DNA of 39,671 bases, from assembly GCA_019118245.1 (NCBI GenBank), contig DWZJ01000031.1, positions 1 through 39,671 of the forward strand, given 5' to 3'. Positions 33,467 to 39,671 of this stretch are shown piece after piece. Source of the DNA: Candidatus Oscillibacter excrementigallinarum (GTDB lineage: Bacteria; Bacillota; Clostridia; Oscillospirales; Oscillospiraceae). The translations under genes and the position numbers were made by a program. The number at the start of each line of letters is the position of its first letter. The stretch's first letter is position 1. The notes under the pieces were generated by a model. It had not been told where the DNA came from. It did not search any database and saw nothing but the letters and a program-made list of their open reading frames with translations.

Positions 33467-34195
33467 ATGAAAAAGTCTTCTTCCGGACCTCTGTTCACGC
33501 CGGCCAAGACCCAACGGGCGTCCGAGGCCATCTATAACCAGATCTATCCCATGATCGTCTCCGGCGAGCTGAAGCCGGGGGACCGGCTGCCGCCGGAGCG
33601 GGAGCTGGCGGAGATGTTCCAGCGCAGCCGTCCGGTGGTGCGGGAGGCGCTGCGGATGCTCCAGCAGGACGGTCTGCTGGTGACCTCGGTGGGCAGCACC
33701 GGCGGCGCGGTGATCCGGGGCATCTCTCTGAAATCCGTGGAAGACCCGCTGAAAAATCTGGTGGCCATGGGGGCCATCAATTTGGAAGAGCTGCTGGAAT
33801 ACCGGCACATCAACGACCGGGGCTGTGCCCGGCTGGCGGCCATCCACCACACGGAGGAGGACGCCGAGGCCCTGCGGAAGACGCTGGAGGGCGCCCTGGC
33901 CAATGTGGACAGTCTGTTCAGCTTCCAGGAGTACGACGTGGCCTTCCACAGCGCCCTGGCCAAGGCCAGCCACAATACCCTGGCCTCCATGATCAACGAC
34001 GTGATCGTCCGGCTGAACACGGATGCGTTCGTGGATACGGTCCGGGCGTACACGCCGGAGCGTCTGCGGGAGATCAATATGCGGATCTACCAGACCCACT
34101 ACGCCATCATGGAGGCGGTTCTGGCCCATGACCCGGAGGGGGCGGACCATGCCGTGACCGCCATGGTCCAGCTGTTCCAGGATATCGTGCATTGA
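33467..34195 (+). CDS. GntR-family regulator, FadR subfamily
   Basis: The 242-residue regulator has an N-terminal winged helix (about 15-80; SEAIYNQIYPMIVSGELKPGDRLPPERELAEMF) and a C-terminal all-helical FCD ligand domain (about 95-235), with the histidines expected for metal and acid binding (AFHSALAKASHN, THYAIMEAV). It would bind the inverted repeat upstream and repress or activate the divergent dehydrogenase gene in response to a small organic acid. The ATG at 33467 has AAGGAG 7 bases before it; the TTG at 33464 is less likely. Confidence 0.92.
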   Translation: MKKSSSGPLFTPAKTQRASEAIYNQIYPMIVSGELKPGDRLPPERELAEMFQRSRPVVREALRMLQQDGLLVTSVGSTGGAVIRGISLKSVEDPLKNLVAMGAINLEELLEYRHINDRGCARLAAIHHTEEDAEALRKTLEGALANVDSLFSFQEYDVAFHSALAKASHNTLASMINDVIVRLNTDAFVDTVRAYTPERLREINMRIYQTHYAIMEAVLAHDPEGADHAVTAMVQLFQDIVH

Positions 34196-34216
34196 CGAGG
34201 ACCTCAACATATTCGA

Positions 34217-34249
34217 AGGCGGCTGCCGCTGGCAGCCGCCTCTTTTTTT
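34217..34249 (+). terminator. Terminator of the GntR gene
   Basis: An 11 bp stem AGGCGGCTGCC/GGCAGCCGCCT (34217-34227 with 34231-34241) with a 3-base loop is followed by seven T residues (34243-34249). It abuts the end of the convergent LysR gene. Confidence 0.9.
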
Positions 34250-34250
34250 G

Positions 34251-35162
34251 TTATTGCTTTTCCGGGCCCCCACGGGGGATGTTCTCCTGGATGAACCGGA
34301 TCAGGTCCCAGCCCAGTCTGGGCAGATACCGTCCCTTTTTCAGGAAAAAGCCCACATCCAGCACCACCGGCTCCGCAAAGGGGCGGAGCGCCAATCCCTC
34401 GCAGCCCAGCGCCTGCTGGCCCGGAGCCACGCTGATGATGCCCACATACCGGCAGGAGCGCACCAGATTCGCCATGCACAGGATCTGGTCATAGTGGAAC
34501 AGGATGTCCGGGATCACCTGATGGCGTTCAAACGCCTGGGTCATCAGCTCCTTCACCTTGGACTGGGCATCCATCATGATCAGTTTCTCCCGCCCCAGCA
34601 GGGAGAGAGGGATCCGCTCCAGCCGGGCCAGGGGGTGTTCCGGATGCAGCACCGCGTGGACCTCCATGGTGCTCAGGTGGATCAGCTCCAGTTCCTCCGC
34701 CTCGGGCGGCCCCGGGAAGGCGTTGCAGGCCAGGTCCAGCATCTCGTCCCGGACCATCTCCACGTGCTTGTTCATGGAGCCCTCGTTCAGATAGATGCGG
34801 GCCTTGGGGTGCTCCGCCAGAAATGTTGAGAAGATCATGGGCACAAGAGGGTCTGTCAGGACCTGTGAAATGCCCAGCCGCAGCCGCTGCTCCGCGGAGG
34901 TGGCCAGATCCCGCATGGCGTTCTCCGCCTCCTGGCAGCTGCTGAGGATCTGCCGGGCCCAGCGCATGAACTGCTCGCCCTCATAGGTGAAGGTCACTCC
35001 TCTGGAGCTGCGGACCACCAGCTTCACCCCCAGTTCCTCCTCCAGCGTCTGGATCGCAGAGGAGATGGCCGGCTGGGAGACGTACAGCATTTCACTGGCC
35101 TGGGTGAAGTTCTTGCACTGATAGACCGCGTCCAGATATTGCAGGCGCTTCAGATTCAGCAT
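34251..35162 (-). CDS. LysR-family transcriptional regulator
   Basis: The 303-residue regulator has the LysR helix-turn-helix at the N-terminus (about 1-60; LQYLDAVYQCKNFTQASEMLYVSQPAISSAIQTLEEELG) and a periplasmic-binding-type effector domain (about 90-295). It is divergent from the 2-oxoacid dehydrogenase operon across 357 bases, the usual arrangement for a LysR regulator and its target. A dyad with the T-N11-A form (ATAA-N7-TTAT, 35290-35304) lies between the two genes. Effector unknown. Confidence 0.92.
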   Translation of the reverse strand: MLNLKRLQYLDAVYQCKNFTQASEMLYVSQPAISSAIQTLEEELGVKLVVRSSRGVTFTYEGEQFMRWARQILSSCQEAENAMRDLATSAEQRLRLGISQVLTDPLVPMIFSTFLAEHPKARIYLNEGSMNKHVEMVRDEMLDLACNAFPGPPEAEELELIHLSTMEVHAVLHPEHPLARLERIPLSLLGREKLIMMDAQSKVKELMTQAFERHQVIPDILFHYDQILCMANLVRSCRYVGIISVAPGQQALGCEGLALRPFAEPVVLDVGFFLKKGRYLPRLGWDLIRFIQENIPRGGPEKQ

Positions 35163-35289
35163 CCGGCATCCTCCTCTCCGGCAGAAATTGATCTGCCTCT
35201 GTTTTTTTCAGAATAAATGAATTTTATTAAAAAATCAAGATTTCCCTTATGTAAAAGGTGGATCTTGACGGGCATTTTGCCTCCTTATC

Positions 35290-35304
35290 ATAAGTTTTTG
35301 TTAT
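35290..35304. promoter_or_regulatory. Possible LysR binding site
   Basis: ATAA-GTTTTTG-TTAT has the T-N11-A dyad of LysR-type sites. It lies in the AT-rich part of the gap, 21 bases before the -35 of the operon promoter, a position suited to activation. Confidence 0.4.
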
Positions 35305-35325
35305 TCCTGCATAAAAACAAGGTAT

Positions 35326-35354
35326 TTTACTATTCCGTGCGAACTTGATAAAAT
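35326..35354 (+). promoter_or_regulatory. Promoter of the 2-oxoacid dehydrogenase operon
   Basis: TTTACT (35326-35331), 17-base spacer, TAAAAT (35349-35354). The -35 is weak, as expected for an activated promoter. The extended segment CTTGATAAAATA recurs at the sugar operon promoter near 13456. I see no sigma-54 -24/-12 pair. Confidence 0.6.
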
Positions 35355-35360
35355 AGGTAA

Positions 35361-35519
35361 GAACGCGTTGAGAGACGCTCTGCGGACGCACGGCGGCCCT
35401 CTCCCGGGCTCCCGCGGTGCGTTCCCCGGGAAAAGCGGCGGCTGACCGCCGTCTGAAAATCTCATATTCCAGCAAGTTCTCTGTGATCCTACGTACAAGA
35501 AGAAAGGTCGTGTTGAACA
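35361..35519 (+). promoter_or_regulatory. Long structured 5' leader of the dehydrogenase operon
   Basis: About 160 bases of GC-rich leader precede the E1alpha start. Hairpins: GCGT/ACGC (35365-35378), GGACGCAC with GTGCGTTCC (35384-35425, interrupted) and CGGCGG-CTGA-CCGCCG (35436-35451). No TPP or other riboswitch core that I know is visible. Confidence 0.4.
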
Positions 35520-36509
35520 GTGGCAACGTACGAAAAAGATTTCCTCCTGGGTCTGTATGGAGGCATGGTCCGGGTGCGCCGGTTCGAGGAGAAGGCGGCG
35601 GACTGCTTCACCAAGGGGATGCTGGCCGGCAACATCCACCTGTGCATCGGGCAGGAGGCCAGCGTGGTGGGCTCCAACGCCGCCCTGCGGCCCACGGACT
35701 ACATCACCTCCACCCACCGGGGCCACGGCCACCTGCTGGCCAAGGGCGCGGACAGCGGGAAAATGATGGCCGAGCTCTTCGGCAAGTCCACCGGCTACTG
35801 CGGCGGCAAGGGGGGCTCCATGCACGCGGCGGACGTGTCCCTGGGCATCCTGGGCGCCAACGGCATCGTGGGCGCGGGCATCCCCATCGCCACTGGTTCC
35901 GGCATGGCCTCCAAGATCAAGGGCACGGATGAAGTGACGCTGTGCTTCTTCGGCGACAGCGCTTCCAACCAGGGCACCTTCCACGAGTCCATCAACATGG
36001 CCGCCGCCTGGAAGCTGCCGGTGGTGTACCTGTGCGAGAACAACCACTACGGCGTCTCCACGGAGATCCACCGGGTCACCAACACGGAGAACCTGGCCGT
36101 CCGGGCCAAGGCCTACGACATCCCCGGCGTCACCGTGGACGGCAGCGACGTGCTGGCGGTATACGAGGCCGTGAAGGCCGCCGTGGACCGGGCCCGCTCC
36201 GGCGAGGGCCCCTCCCTGGTGGAGAACCTCGTCTACCGCTGGCAGGGCCACTACTGCGGCGACCCGGCGGTCTACCGCCCCAAGGAGTACCTGGAGGAGG
36301 CCCACGAACACGACCCCATCGCCAATTTCCGCAGGAAGCTGCTGGCGGACGGCACCGCCACCGAGGCGGAGCTGGACGCCATCGACCAGCAGATGGCTGA
36401 CGAGATCGAGGCCGCCTATGAATTCGCGGACAGCTCCCCTTATCCCGATCCCAGCGAGGCGTTCACGGATGTATATAGTGAAGACAATGAGAGGTGTGTG
36501 GCAAGATGA
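35520..36509 (+). CDS. acoA: 2-oxoacid dehydrogenase E1 component, alpha subunit (pyruvate/acetoin type)
   Basis: The 329-residue subunit binds thiamine diphosphate and with E1beta decarboxylates a 2-oxoacid or acetoin, passing the acyl or aldehyde to lipoyl-E2. The N-terminal RVRRFEEKAADCF, the thiamine-diphosphate motif FFGDSASNQGTFHES (GDG-type site with GDS...N) and the LVENLVYRWQGHYCGDP segment around the phosphorylation-loop region are visible. Start is GTG at 35520 with AAGG 12 bases before it; no better start is in frame. Overlap with E1beta is 4 bases. Acetoin dehydrogenase and pyruvate dehydrogenase E1 cannot be told apart here, so the symbol is tentative. Confidence 0.85.
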   Translation: MATYEKDFLLGLYGGMVRVRRFEEKAADCFTKGMLAGNIHLCIGQEASVVGSNAALRPTDYITSTHRGHGHLLAKGADSGKMMAELFGKSTGYCGGKGGSMHAADVSLGILGANGIVGAGIPIATGSGMASKIKGTDEVTLCFFGDSASNQGTFHESINMAAAWKLPVVYLCENNHYGVSTEIHRVTNTENLAVRAKAYDIPGVTVDGSDVLAVYEAVKAAVDRARSGEGPSLVENLVYRWQGHYCGDPAVYRPKEYLEEAHEHDPIANFRRKLLADGTATEAELDAIDQQMADEIEAAYEFADSSPYPDPSEAFTDVYSEDNERCVAR

Positions 36510-37483
36510 GTACGCTTTCGATCAGCAAGGCGATCCGCGAGGGTCTGCATGAAGAAATGGTCCGGGACGAGAACGTGGTGATCCTGGGCGAGGATATGGC
36601 CGTCATGGGCAACGTGTTTGCCATCACCCAGGGCTTTTTGGACGAGTTCGGCCCCAACCGGGTCATCGACACCCCCATCAGTGAATCCGGCTTCACCGGC
36701 ATGGCCGTGGGCATGGCCATGCGGGGCCTGCGGCCCGTGGTGGAGTGGATGTACGACGACTTCATCACCGTCTGTTTGGACCCGGTGATGAACCAGGCCG
36801 CCAAGATGCGGTACATGACCGGCGGCCAGGTGAAGGTGCCCATCGTGTTCCGGGCCCCCATCGGCGCGGGGCGCCGCAACGCCGGCCAGCACTCCCAGTG
36901 CCTGGAGGCGCTGTTCACCCACATCCCCGGCCTCAAGGTGGTGTGCCCCTCTACCGGTGCGGACGCCAAGGGCCTGCTGAAATCCGCCATCCGCAGCGAT
37001 GACCCGGTGGTGTTCCTGGAGCACAAGCTGCTCTACGCCAAGAAGGAGGAGATCCCCGACGGGGAGTACCTGATCCCCCTGGGCAAGGCGGATGTGAAGC
37101 GGCCCGGCAAGGACCTGACCATCCTCACCTGGTCCCGGCAGGTATACTTCTCCCTGGAGGCCGCCGAGACCCTGGCCGCCCAGGGCATCGACGCCGAGGT
37201 GGTGGACCTGCGGACCCTGGTGCCCCTGGACTGGGACGCCATCCGCGCCTCCGTCCAGAAGACCGGCAATGTGATGATCGTGGAAGAGGGCGTCCGCCGG
37301 GGCGGCGTGGGCGCCGAGATCGCGGCGGAGATCCAGGAGGAGCTGTTTGACGACCTGGATGCCCCCGTGGCCCGTGTGGCCGGCGCCAACATCGTGCCGC
37401 CCTTCTCTCCGCCGCTGGAGGACGTCATGTTCCCCCATCCCGCGGACATCGTCGCGGCGGCCCACAAGCTGCTCGCCAAGTAA
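36506..37483 (+). CDS. acoB: 2-oxoacid dehydrogenase E1 component, beta subunit
   Basis: The 325-residue subunit shows the transketolase-type pyrimidine domain with VVILGEDMAVMGNVFAITQGF, the DTPISESGFTGMAVGMAM segment and PIGAGRRNAGQHSQCLE, and a C-terminal transketolase domain with EVVDLRTLVPLDWDAI. It forms the alpha2beta2 E1 with the preceding gene. The ATG at 36506 overlaps the E1alpha stop; E2 follows after 12 bases. Confidence 0.9.
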   Translation: MSTLSISKAIREGLHEEMVRDENVVILGEDMAVMGNVFAITQGFLDEFGPNRVIDTPISESGFTGMAVGMAMRGLRPVVEWMYDDFITVCLDPVMNQAAKMRYMTGGQVKVPIVFRAPIGAGRRNAGQHSQCLEALFTHIPGLKVVCPSTGADAKGLLKSAIRSDDPVVFLEHKLLYAKKEEIPDGEYLIPLGKADVKRPGKDLTILTWSRQVYFSLEAAETLAAQGIDAEVVDLRTLVPLDWDAIRASVQKTGNVMIVEEGVRRGGVGAEIAAEIQEELFDDLDAPVARVAGANIVPPFSPPLEDVMFPHPADIVAAAHKLLAK

Positions 37484-37495
37484 GGAGGGAACCAC

Positions 37496-37770
37496 ATGGC
37501 AACGGAAATCAAAATGCCCCAGCTGGGGCTGACCATGGAGGAGGGCACCGTGGAGCGGTGGCTGAAGGCGGAGGGCGACACCGTCAAGGCCGGCGAGCCC
37601 CTGCTGGAGATCACCACGGACAAGCTCACCAACGAGGTGGAGGCGGAGGCCGACGGCGTCCTCCTCAAGATCGTCGCCCCGGAGGGCACGGACGTGCCCG
37701 TCCAGGGCCTGCTGGGCTACATCGGCCAGCCCGGCGAGCAGGTGGGGGCCCCTGCTGCGGCTCCCACGGC
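37496..37770 (+). repeat. Lipoyl-domain DNA repeat, copy 1 (in E2)
   Basis: The first 270 or so bases of the E2 gene match the first part of the E3 gene (38753-39020) at roughly nine in ten bases by eye, with identical stretches above 45 bases. Base-level identity beyond what protein conservation needs suggests recent duplication or gene conversion. Confidence 0.85.
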
Positions 37771-38740
37771 TCCCGCCGCAGCGCCTGCCGCGGCACCTGC
37801 GCCCGCGCCGGCGGCAGAGGCCGCGCCGGCCCGGGACAAGAAGATCCGCATCTCCCCCCTGGCCCGGAAGATCGCCAGGCAGATGGGGGTGGACTACACC
37901 GCCCTCACCGGCACCGGCCCCAATGGCCGGATCATCAAGCGGGACATCCTGGCCGCGGCGGAATCCGCGCCCAAGGCGGCTCCCGCCCCTGCCGCCCAGA
38001 AGAGCGCCGCGGCCGCTCCCTCCGGCACCGCCTTCCCGGTAAAGGACCTGGAGCTGATGGAGGGCGACACGGTGGAGAAGCTCACCGGCATGCGGCGGGT
38101 GGTGGCCCAGCGGATGTACACCTCCGCTGTGGAGATCCCCACCGTCACCCAGACGGTGAAGGTGGATGTCACCGCCCTGCTGGCCTTCCGGAAGGAGCTG
38201 AAGGAAGCGGGCCACGCCTTCTCCGTCAACGACTTCGTGCTGAAGGCCGTGGCCAAGGCATTGCGGAAGCACCCGGAGATCCTGGTGAGCCTGGACGGGG
38301 AGCAGATCATCCGCCGGGCCCATGTGAACCTGGGCATGGCGGTGGCACTGGATTCGGGGCTGATCGTCCCCGTCATCCGGGACGCGGACCTGCTGAGCCT
38401 GGAGGCTCTGTCCGCCAAGGCCAGGGATCTGGCGGAGCGGGCCCGGAGCAATCAGCTGGGGGCCGACGAGTACAAGGGTTCCACCTTCACCGTCTCCAAC
38501 CTGGGGATGTTCGGCGTGGAGAGCTTCACCCCCATCATCAACCAGCCGGACGCGGCCATCCTTGGCGTCAACTGCACGGAGGATGAGCTGGTGATGGAGG
38601 CGGACGGCACCATTGCCAAGCATCAGGTGATGCGGATCTCCCTGACCTTCGACCACCGGCTGCTGGACGGCGCGGCGGCGGCCAAGTTCGAGATGACGAT
38701 CCGGGAGCTGCTGGAGCATCCCATGGACATCCTGCTGTGA
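37496..38740 (+). CDS. acoC: Dihydrolipoamide acyltransferase, E2 component
   Basis: The 414-residue E2 forms the core of the complex and moves the acyl group to coenzyme A. A lipoyl domain (1-80) carries the lipoyl lysine in EITTDKLTNEVEAE. An Ala/Pro linker is followed by the E1/E3-binding domain (about 118-155; RISPLARKIARQMGVDYTALTGTGPNGRI), a second Ala/Pro linker and the catalytic domain (about 190-414) with the active-site histidine in FDHRLLDG. E3 follows after 12 bases. Confidence 0.92.
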   Translation: MATEIKMPQLGLTMEEGTVERWLKAEGDTVKAGEPLLEITTDKLTNEVEAEADGVLLKIVAPEGTDVPVQGLLGYIGQPGEQVGAPAAAPTAPAAAPAAAPAPAPAAEAAPARDKKIRISPLARKIARQMGVDYTALTGTGPNGRIIKRDILAAAESAPKAAPAPAAQKSAAAAPSGTAFPVKDLELMEGDTVEKLTGMRRVVAQRMYTSAVEIPTVTQTVKVDVTALLAFRKELKEAGHAFSVNDFVLKAVAKALRKHPEILVSLDGEQIIRRAHVNLGMAVALDSGLIVPVIRDADLLSLEALSAKARDLAERARSNQLGADEYKGSTFTVSNLGMFGVESFTPIINQPDAAILGVNCTEDELVMEADGTIAKHQVMRISLTFDHRLLDGAAAAKFEMTIRELLEHPMDILL

Positions 38741-38752
38741 GGAGCGTAGACA

Positions 38753-39020
38753 ATGGCAACAGAGATCAAAATGCCCCAGCTGGGGCTGACCATGGAGGAG
38801 GGCACCGTGGAGCGGTGGCTGAAAGCCGAGGGCGACACGGTCCAGGCCGGTGAGCCCCTGCTGGAGATCACCACGGACAAGCTGACCAACCAGGTGGAGG
38901 CGGAGACCGGCGGCGTTCTGCTGAAAATCGTGGCCCCGGAGGGCGCGGACGTGCCCGTCCAGGGCCTGCTGGGCTACATCGGCCAGCCCGGTGAGCAGGT
39001 GGGGGCCCCTGCTGTGGCTC
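38753..39020 (+). repeat. Lipoyl-domain DNA repeat, copy 2 (in E3)
   Basis: Second copy of the lipoyl-domain sequence at 37496-37770, in the same orientation; differences are mostly at third codon positions. Confidence 0.85.
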
Positions 39021-39671
39021 CCGCCGCAGCGCCCGCCGCCCCTGCCGCCGTCCCAGCATCCAGCGGCCCCAAGACCGTCCTGGTCATCGGCGGCGGTCCC
39101 GGCGGCTATGTGGCCGCCATCCGGGCGGCCCAGCTGGGCGCCAAGGTGACCGTGATTGAGCGGGAGCACCTGGGCGGCACCTGCCTGAACATCGGCTGCA
39201 TTCCCACCAAGTGCCTGCTGCACAGCGCGGAGCTGGTGTCCCAAATCCAGGATCAAGGAAAAGAGATCGGCGTGGAGGCGGACAACGTCCGGGTGAACTT
39301 CCCCCAGGTGATTGCCCACAAGAACGCCATCTCCAAGCAGCTGACCCAGGGCGTGGCCGGGCTGCTGAAGGCCAACAAGGTCACGAAGATCGACGGCGAG
39401 GCCAGCTTCACCGGCCCCAAGACTCTCTCAGTGAAAAAGGCCGACGGCACGGTGGAAACCATGACCGCCGATGCCATCATCGTGGCCACCGGCTCCGTCA
39501 ACGCCCAGCCCCCCATCCCGGGGCTGAAGGAGAACCCCAGCTGCATCGACTCCACCGGCGCCCTGAGCCTGGAGAAGCTGCCCAAGAGCATGGTGGTCAT
39601 CGGCGGCGGCGTCATCGGCCTGGAGCTGGCCTGCGCCTACGCGGCCTTCGGCACCAAGATCACCGTGGTGG
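38753..39671 (+). CDS. lpdA: Dihydrolipoamide dehydrogenase with N-terminal lipoyl domain, E3 (partial)
   Basis: The gene runs off the window; 306 residues are seen. A lipoyl domain (1-80, lysine in EITTDKLTNQVEAE) and short Ala/Pro linker precede the flavoprotein part. That part shows the FAD motif VLVIGGGPGGYVAAIRAAQLG (about 105-125), the redox disulfide in GGTCLNIGCIPTKCLLHS, the ATG motif IIVATGS and the NAD motif VVIGGGVIGLELACAYAAFG. It reoxidises the lipoyl groups of E2 and makes NADH. A lipoyl domain on E3 is known from some Firmicute and other complexes and gives the complex a second swinging arm. The dimer interface domain lies beyond the window. Confidence 0.93.
   Translation, partial: MATEIKMPQLGLTMEEGTVERWLKAEGDTVQAGEPLLEITTDKLTNQVEAETGGVLLKIVAPEGADVPVQGLLGYIGQPGEQVGAPAVAPAAAPAAPAAVPASSGPKTVLVIGGGPGGYVAAIRAAQLGAKVTVIEREHLGGTCLNIGCIPTKCLLHSAELVSQIQDQGKEIGVEADNVRVNFPQVIAHKNAISKQLTQGVAGLLKANKVTKIDGEASFTGPKTLSVKKADGTVETMTADAIIVATGSVNAQPPIPGLKENPSCIDSTGALSLEKLPKSMVVIGGGVIGLELACAYAAFGTKITVV

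Noticed and set aside
35361..35519. TPP riboswitch before the thiamine-dependent dehydrogenase operon
   Set aside because: The conserved TPP core (CUGAGA and its partner) is not present in the leader.
36440..39319. 959-codon minus-strand open frame opposite E1beta-E2-E3
   Set aside because: Antisense shadow of three well-recognised genes; His/Gly/Leu-rich with no domain.

Overview
The window looks like a chromosomal segment of a high-GC gut Firmicute of the Oscillospiraceae type (Oscillibacter, Dysosmobacter, Lawsonibacter or Flavonifractor-like). This is inferred from the GC-rich codon use, strong AGGAGG-type ribosome binding sites, SLH surface protein, YesM/AraC-type two-component pair, RbsA-type sugar ABC system and 2-oxoacid:ferredoxin oxidoreductase genes. 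No rRNA or complete tRNA is present, so the species cannot be fixed.

Layout. (1) 14-193: a compact array of six main stem-loops that resembles a stand-alone HEARO/omega-RNA (the IscB guide RNA class) directly in front of a membrane Ser/Thr kinase with internalin-type leucine-rich repeats (218-2581). (2) 2587-3400: an integration scar. It holds the 3' half of an initiator tRNA-fMet gene, two copies of a TGACCCA double repeat flanking it, and the C-terminal third of a tyrosine integrase. (3) 3406-5363: a lower-GC island with a ferredoxin and the alpha subunit of a 2-oxoacid:ferredoxin oxidoreductase but no beta or gamma subunit, followed by an unrecognised beta-rich protein. (4) 5535-8911, minus strand: an OmpR-type regulator, its histidine kinase, a membrane-anchored protein and a lipoprotein. 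Two near-identical 17-18 bp direct-repeat boxes sit upstream of the regulator and the lipoprotein. (5) 9051-13037, minus strand: a lipoprotein, an SLH-transglutaminase surface protein and two membrane proteins that may be one frameshifted gene.

(6) 13503-20999, plus strand: an RbsA/RbsC/RbsB-type sugar ABC transporter followed by an AraC-type response regulator, a LytS/YesM histidine kinase with no membrane or sensor region, and a 475-residue protein. That last protein has the layout of the two-domain RbsA ATPase but has lost Walker A, signature, Walker B and H-switch residues in both halves. I regard this pseudo-ATPase/soluble kinase/regulator trio as the best candidate for an undescribed sensing system, perhaps reading transporter state from the cytoplasmic side.

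(7) 21096-29580, minus strand: a nine-gene operon with a branched-chain amino acid type ABC transporter (livK-H-M-G-F), then a cytidylate-kinase-like protein, a PLP aminotransferase, a ketopantoate-reductase-like enzyme and an alpha/beta hydrolase. (8) 29938-32157: a decayed ABC exporter fragment, a TerD-vWA protein and an HPr variant with an altered active-site motif. (9) 32284-34195: a 3-hydroxyisobutyrate-dehydrogenase-like gene divergent from a FadR-type GntR regulator, with a perfect 25 bp operator between them. (10) 34251-39671: a LysR regulator divergent from a 2-oxoacid (pyruvate/acetoin type) dehydrogenase complex, E1alpha-E1beta-E2-E3. E3 carries its own lipoyl domain and runs off the window end.
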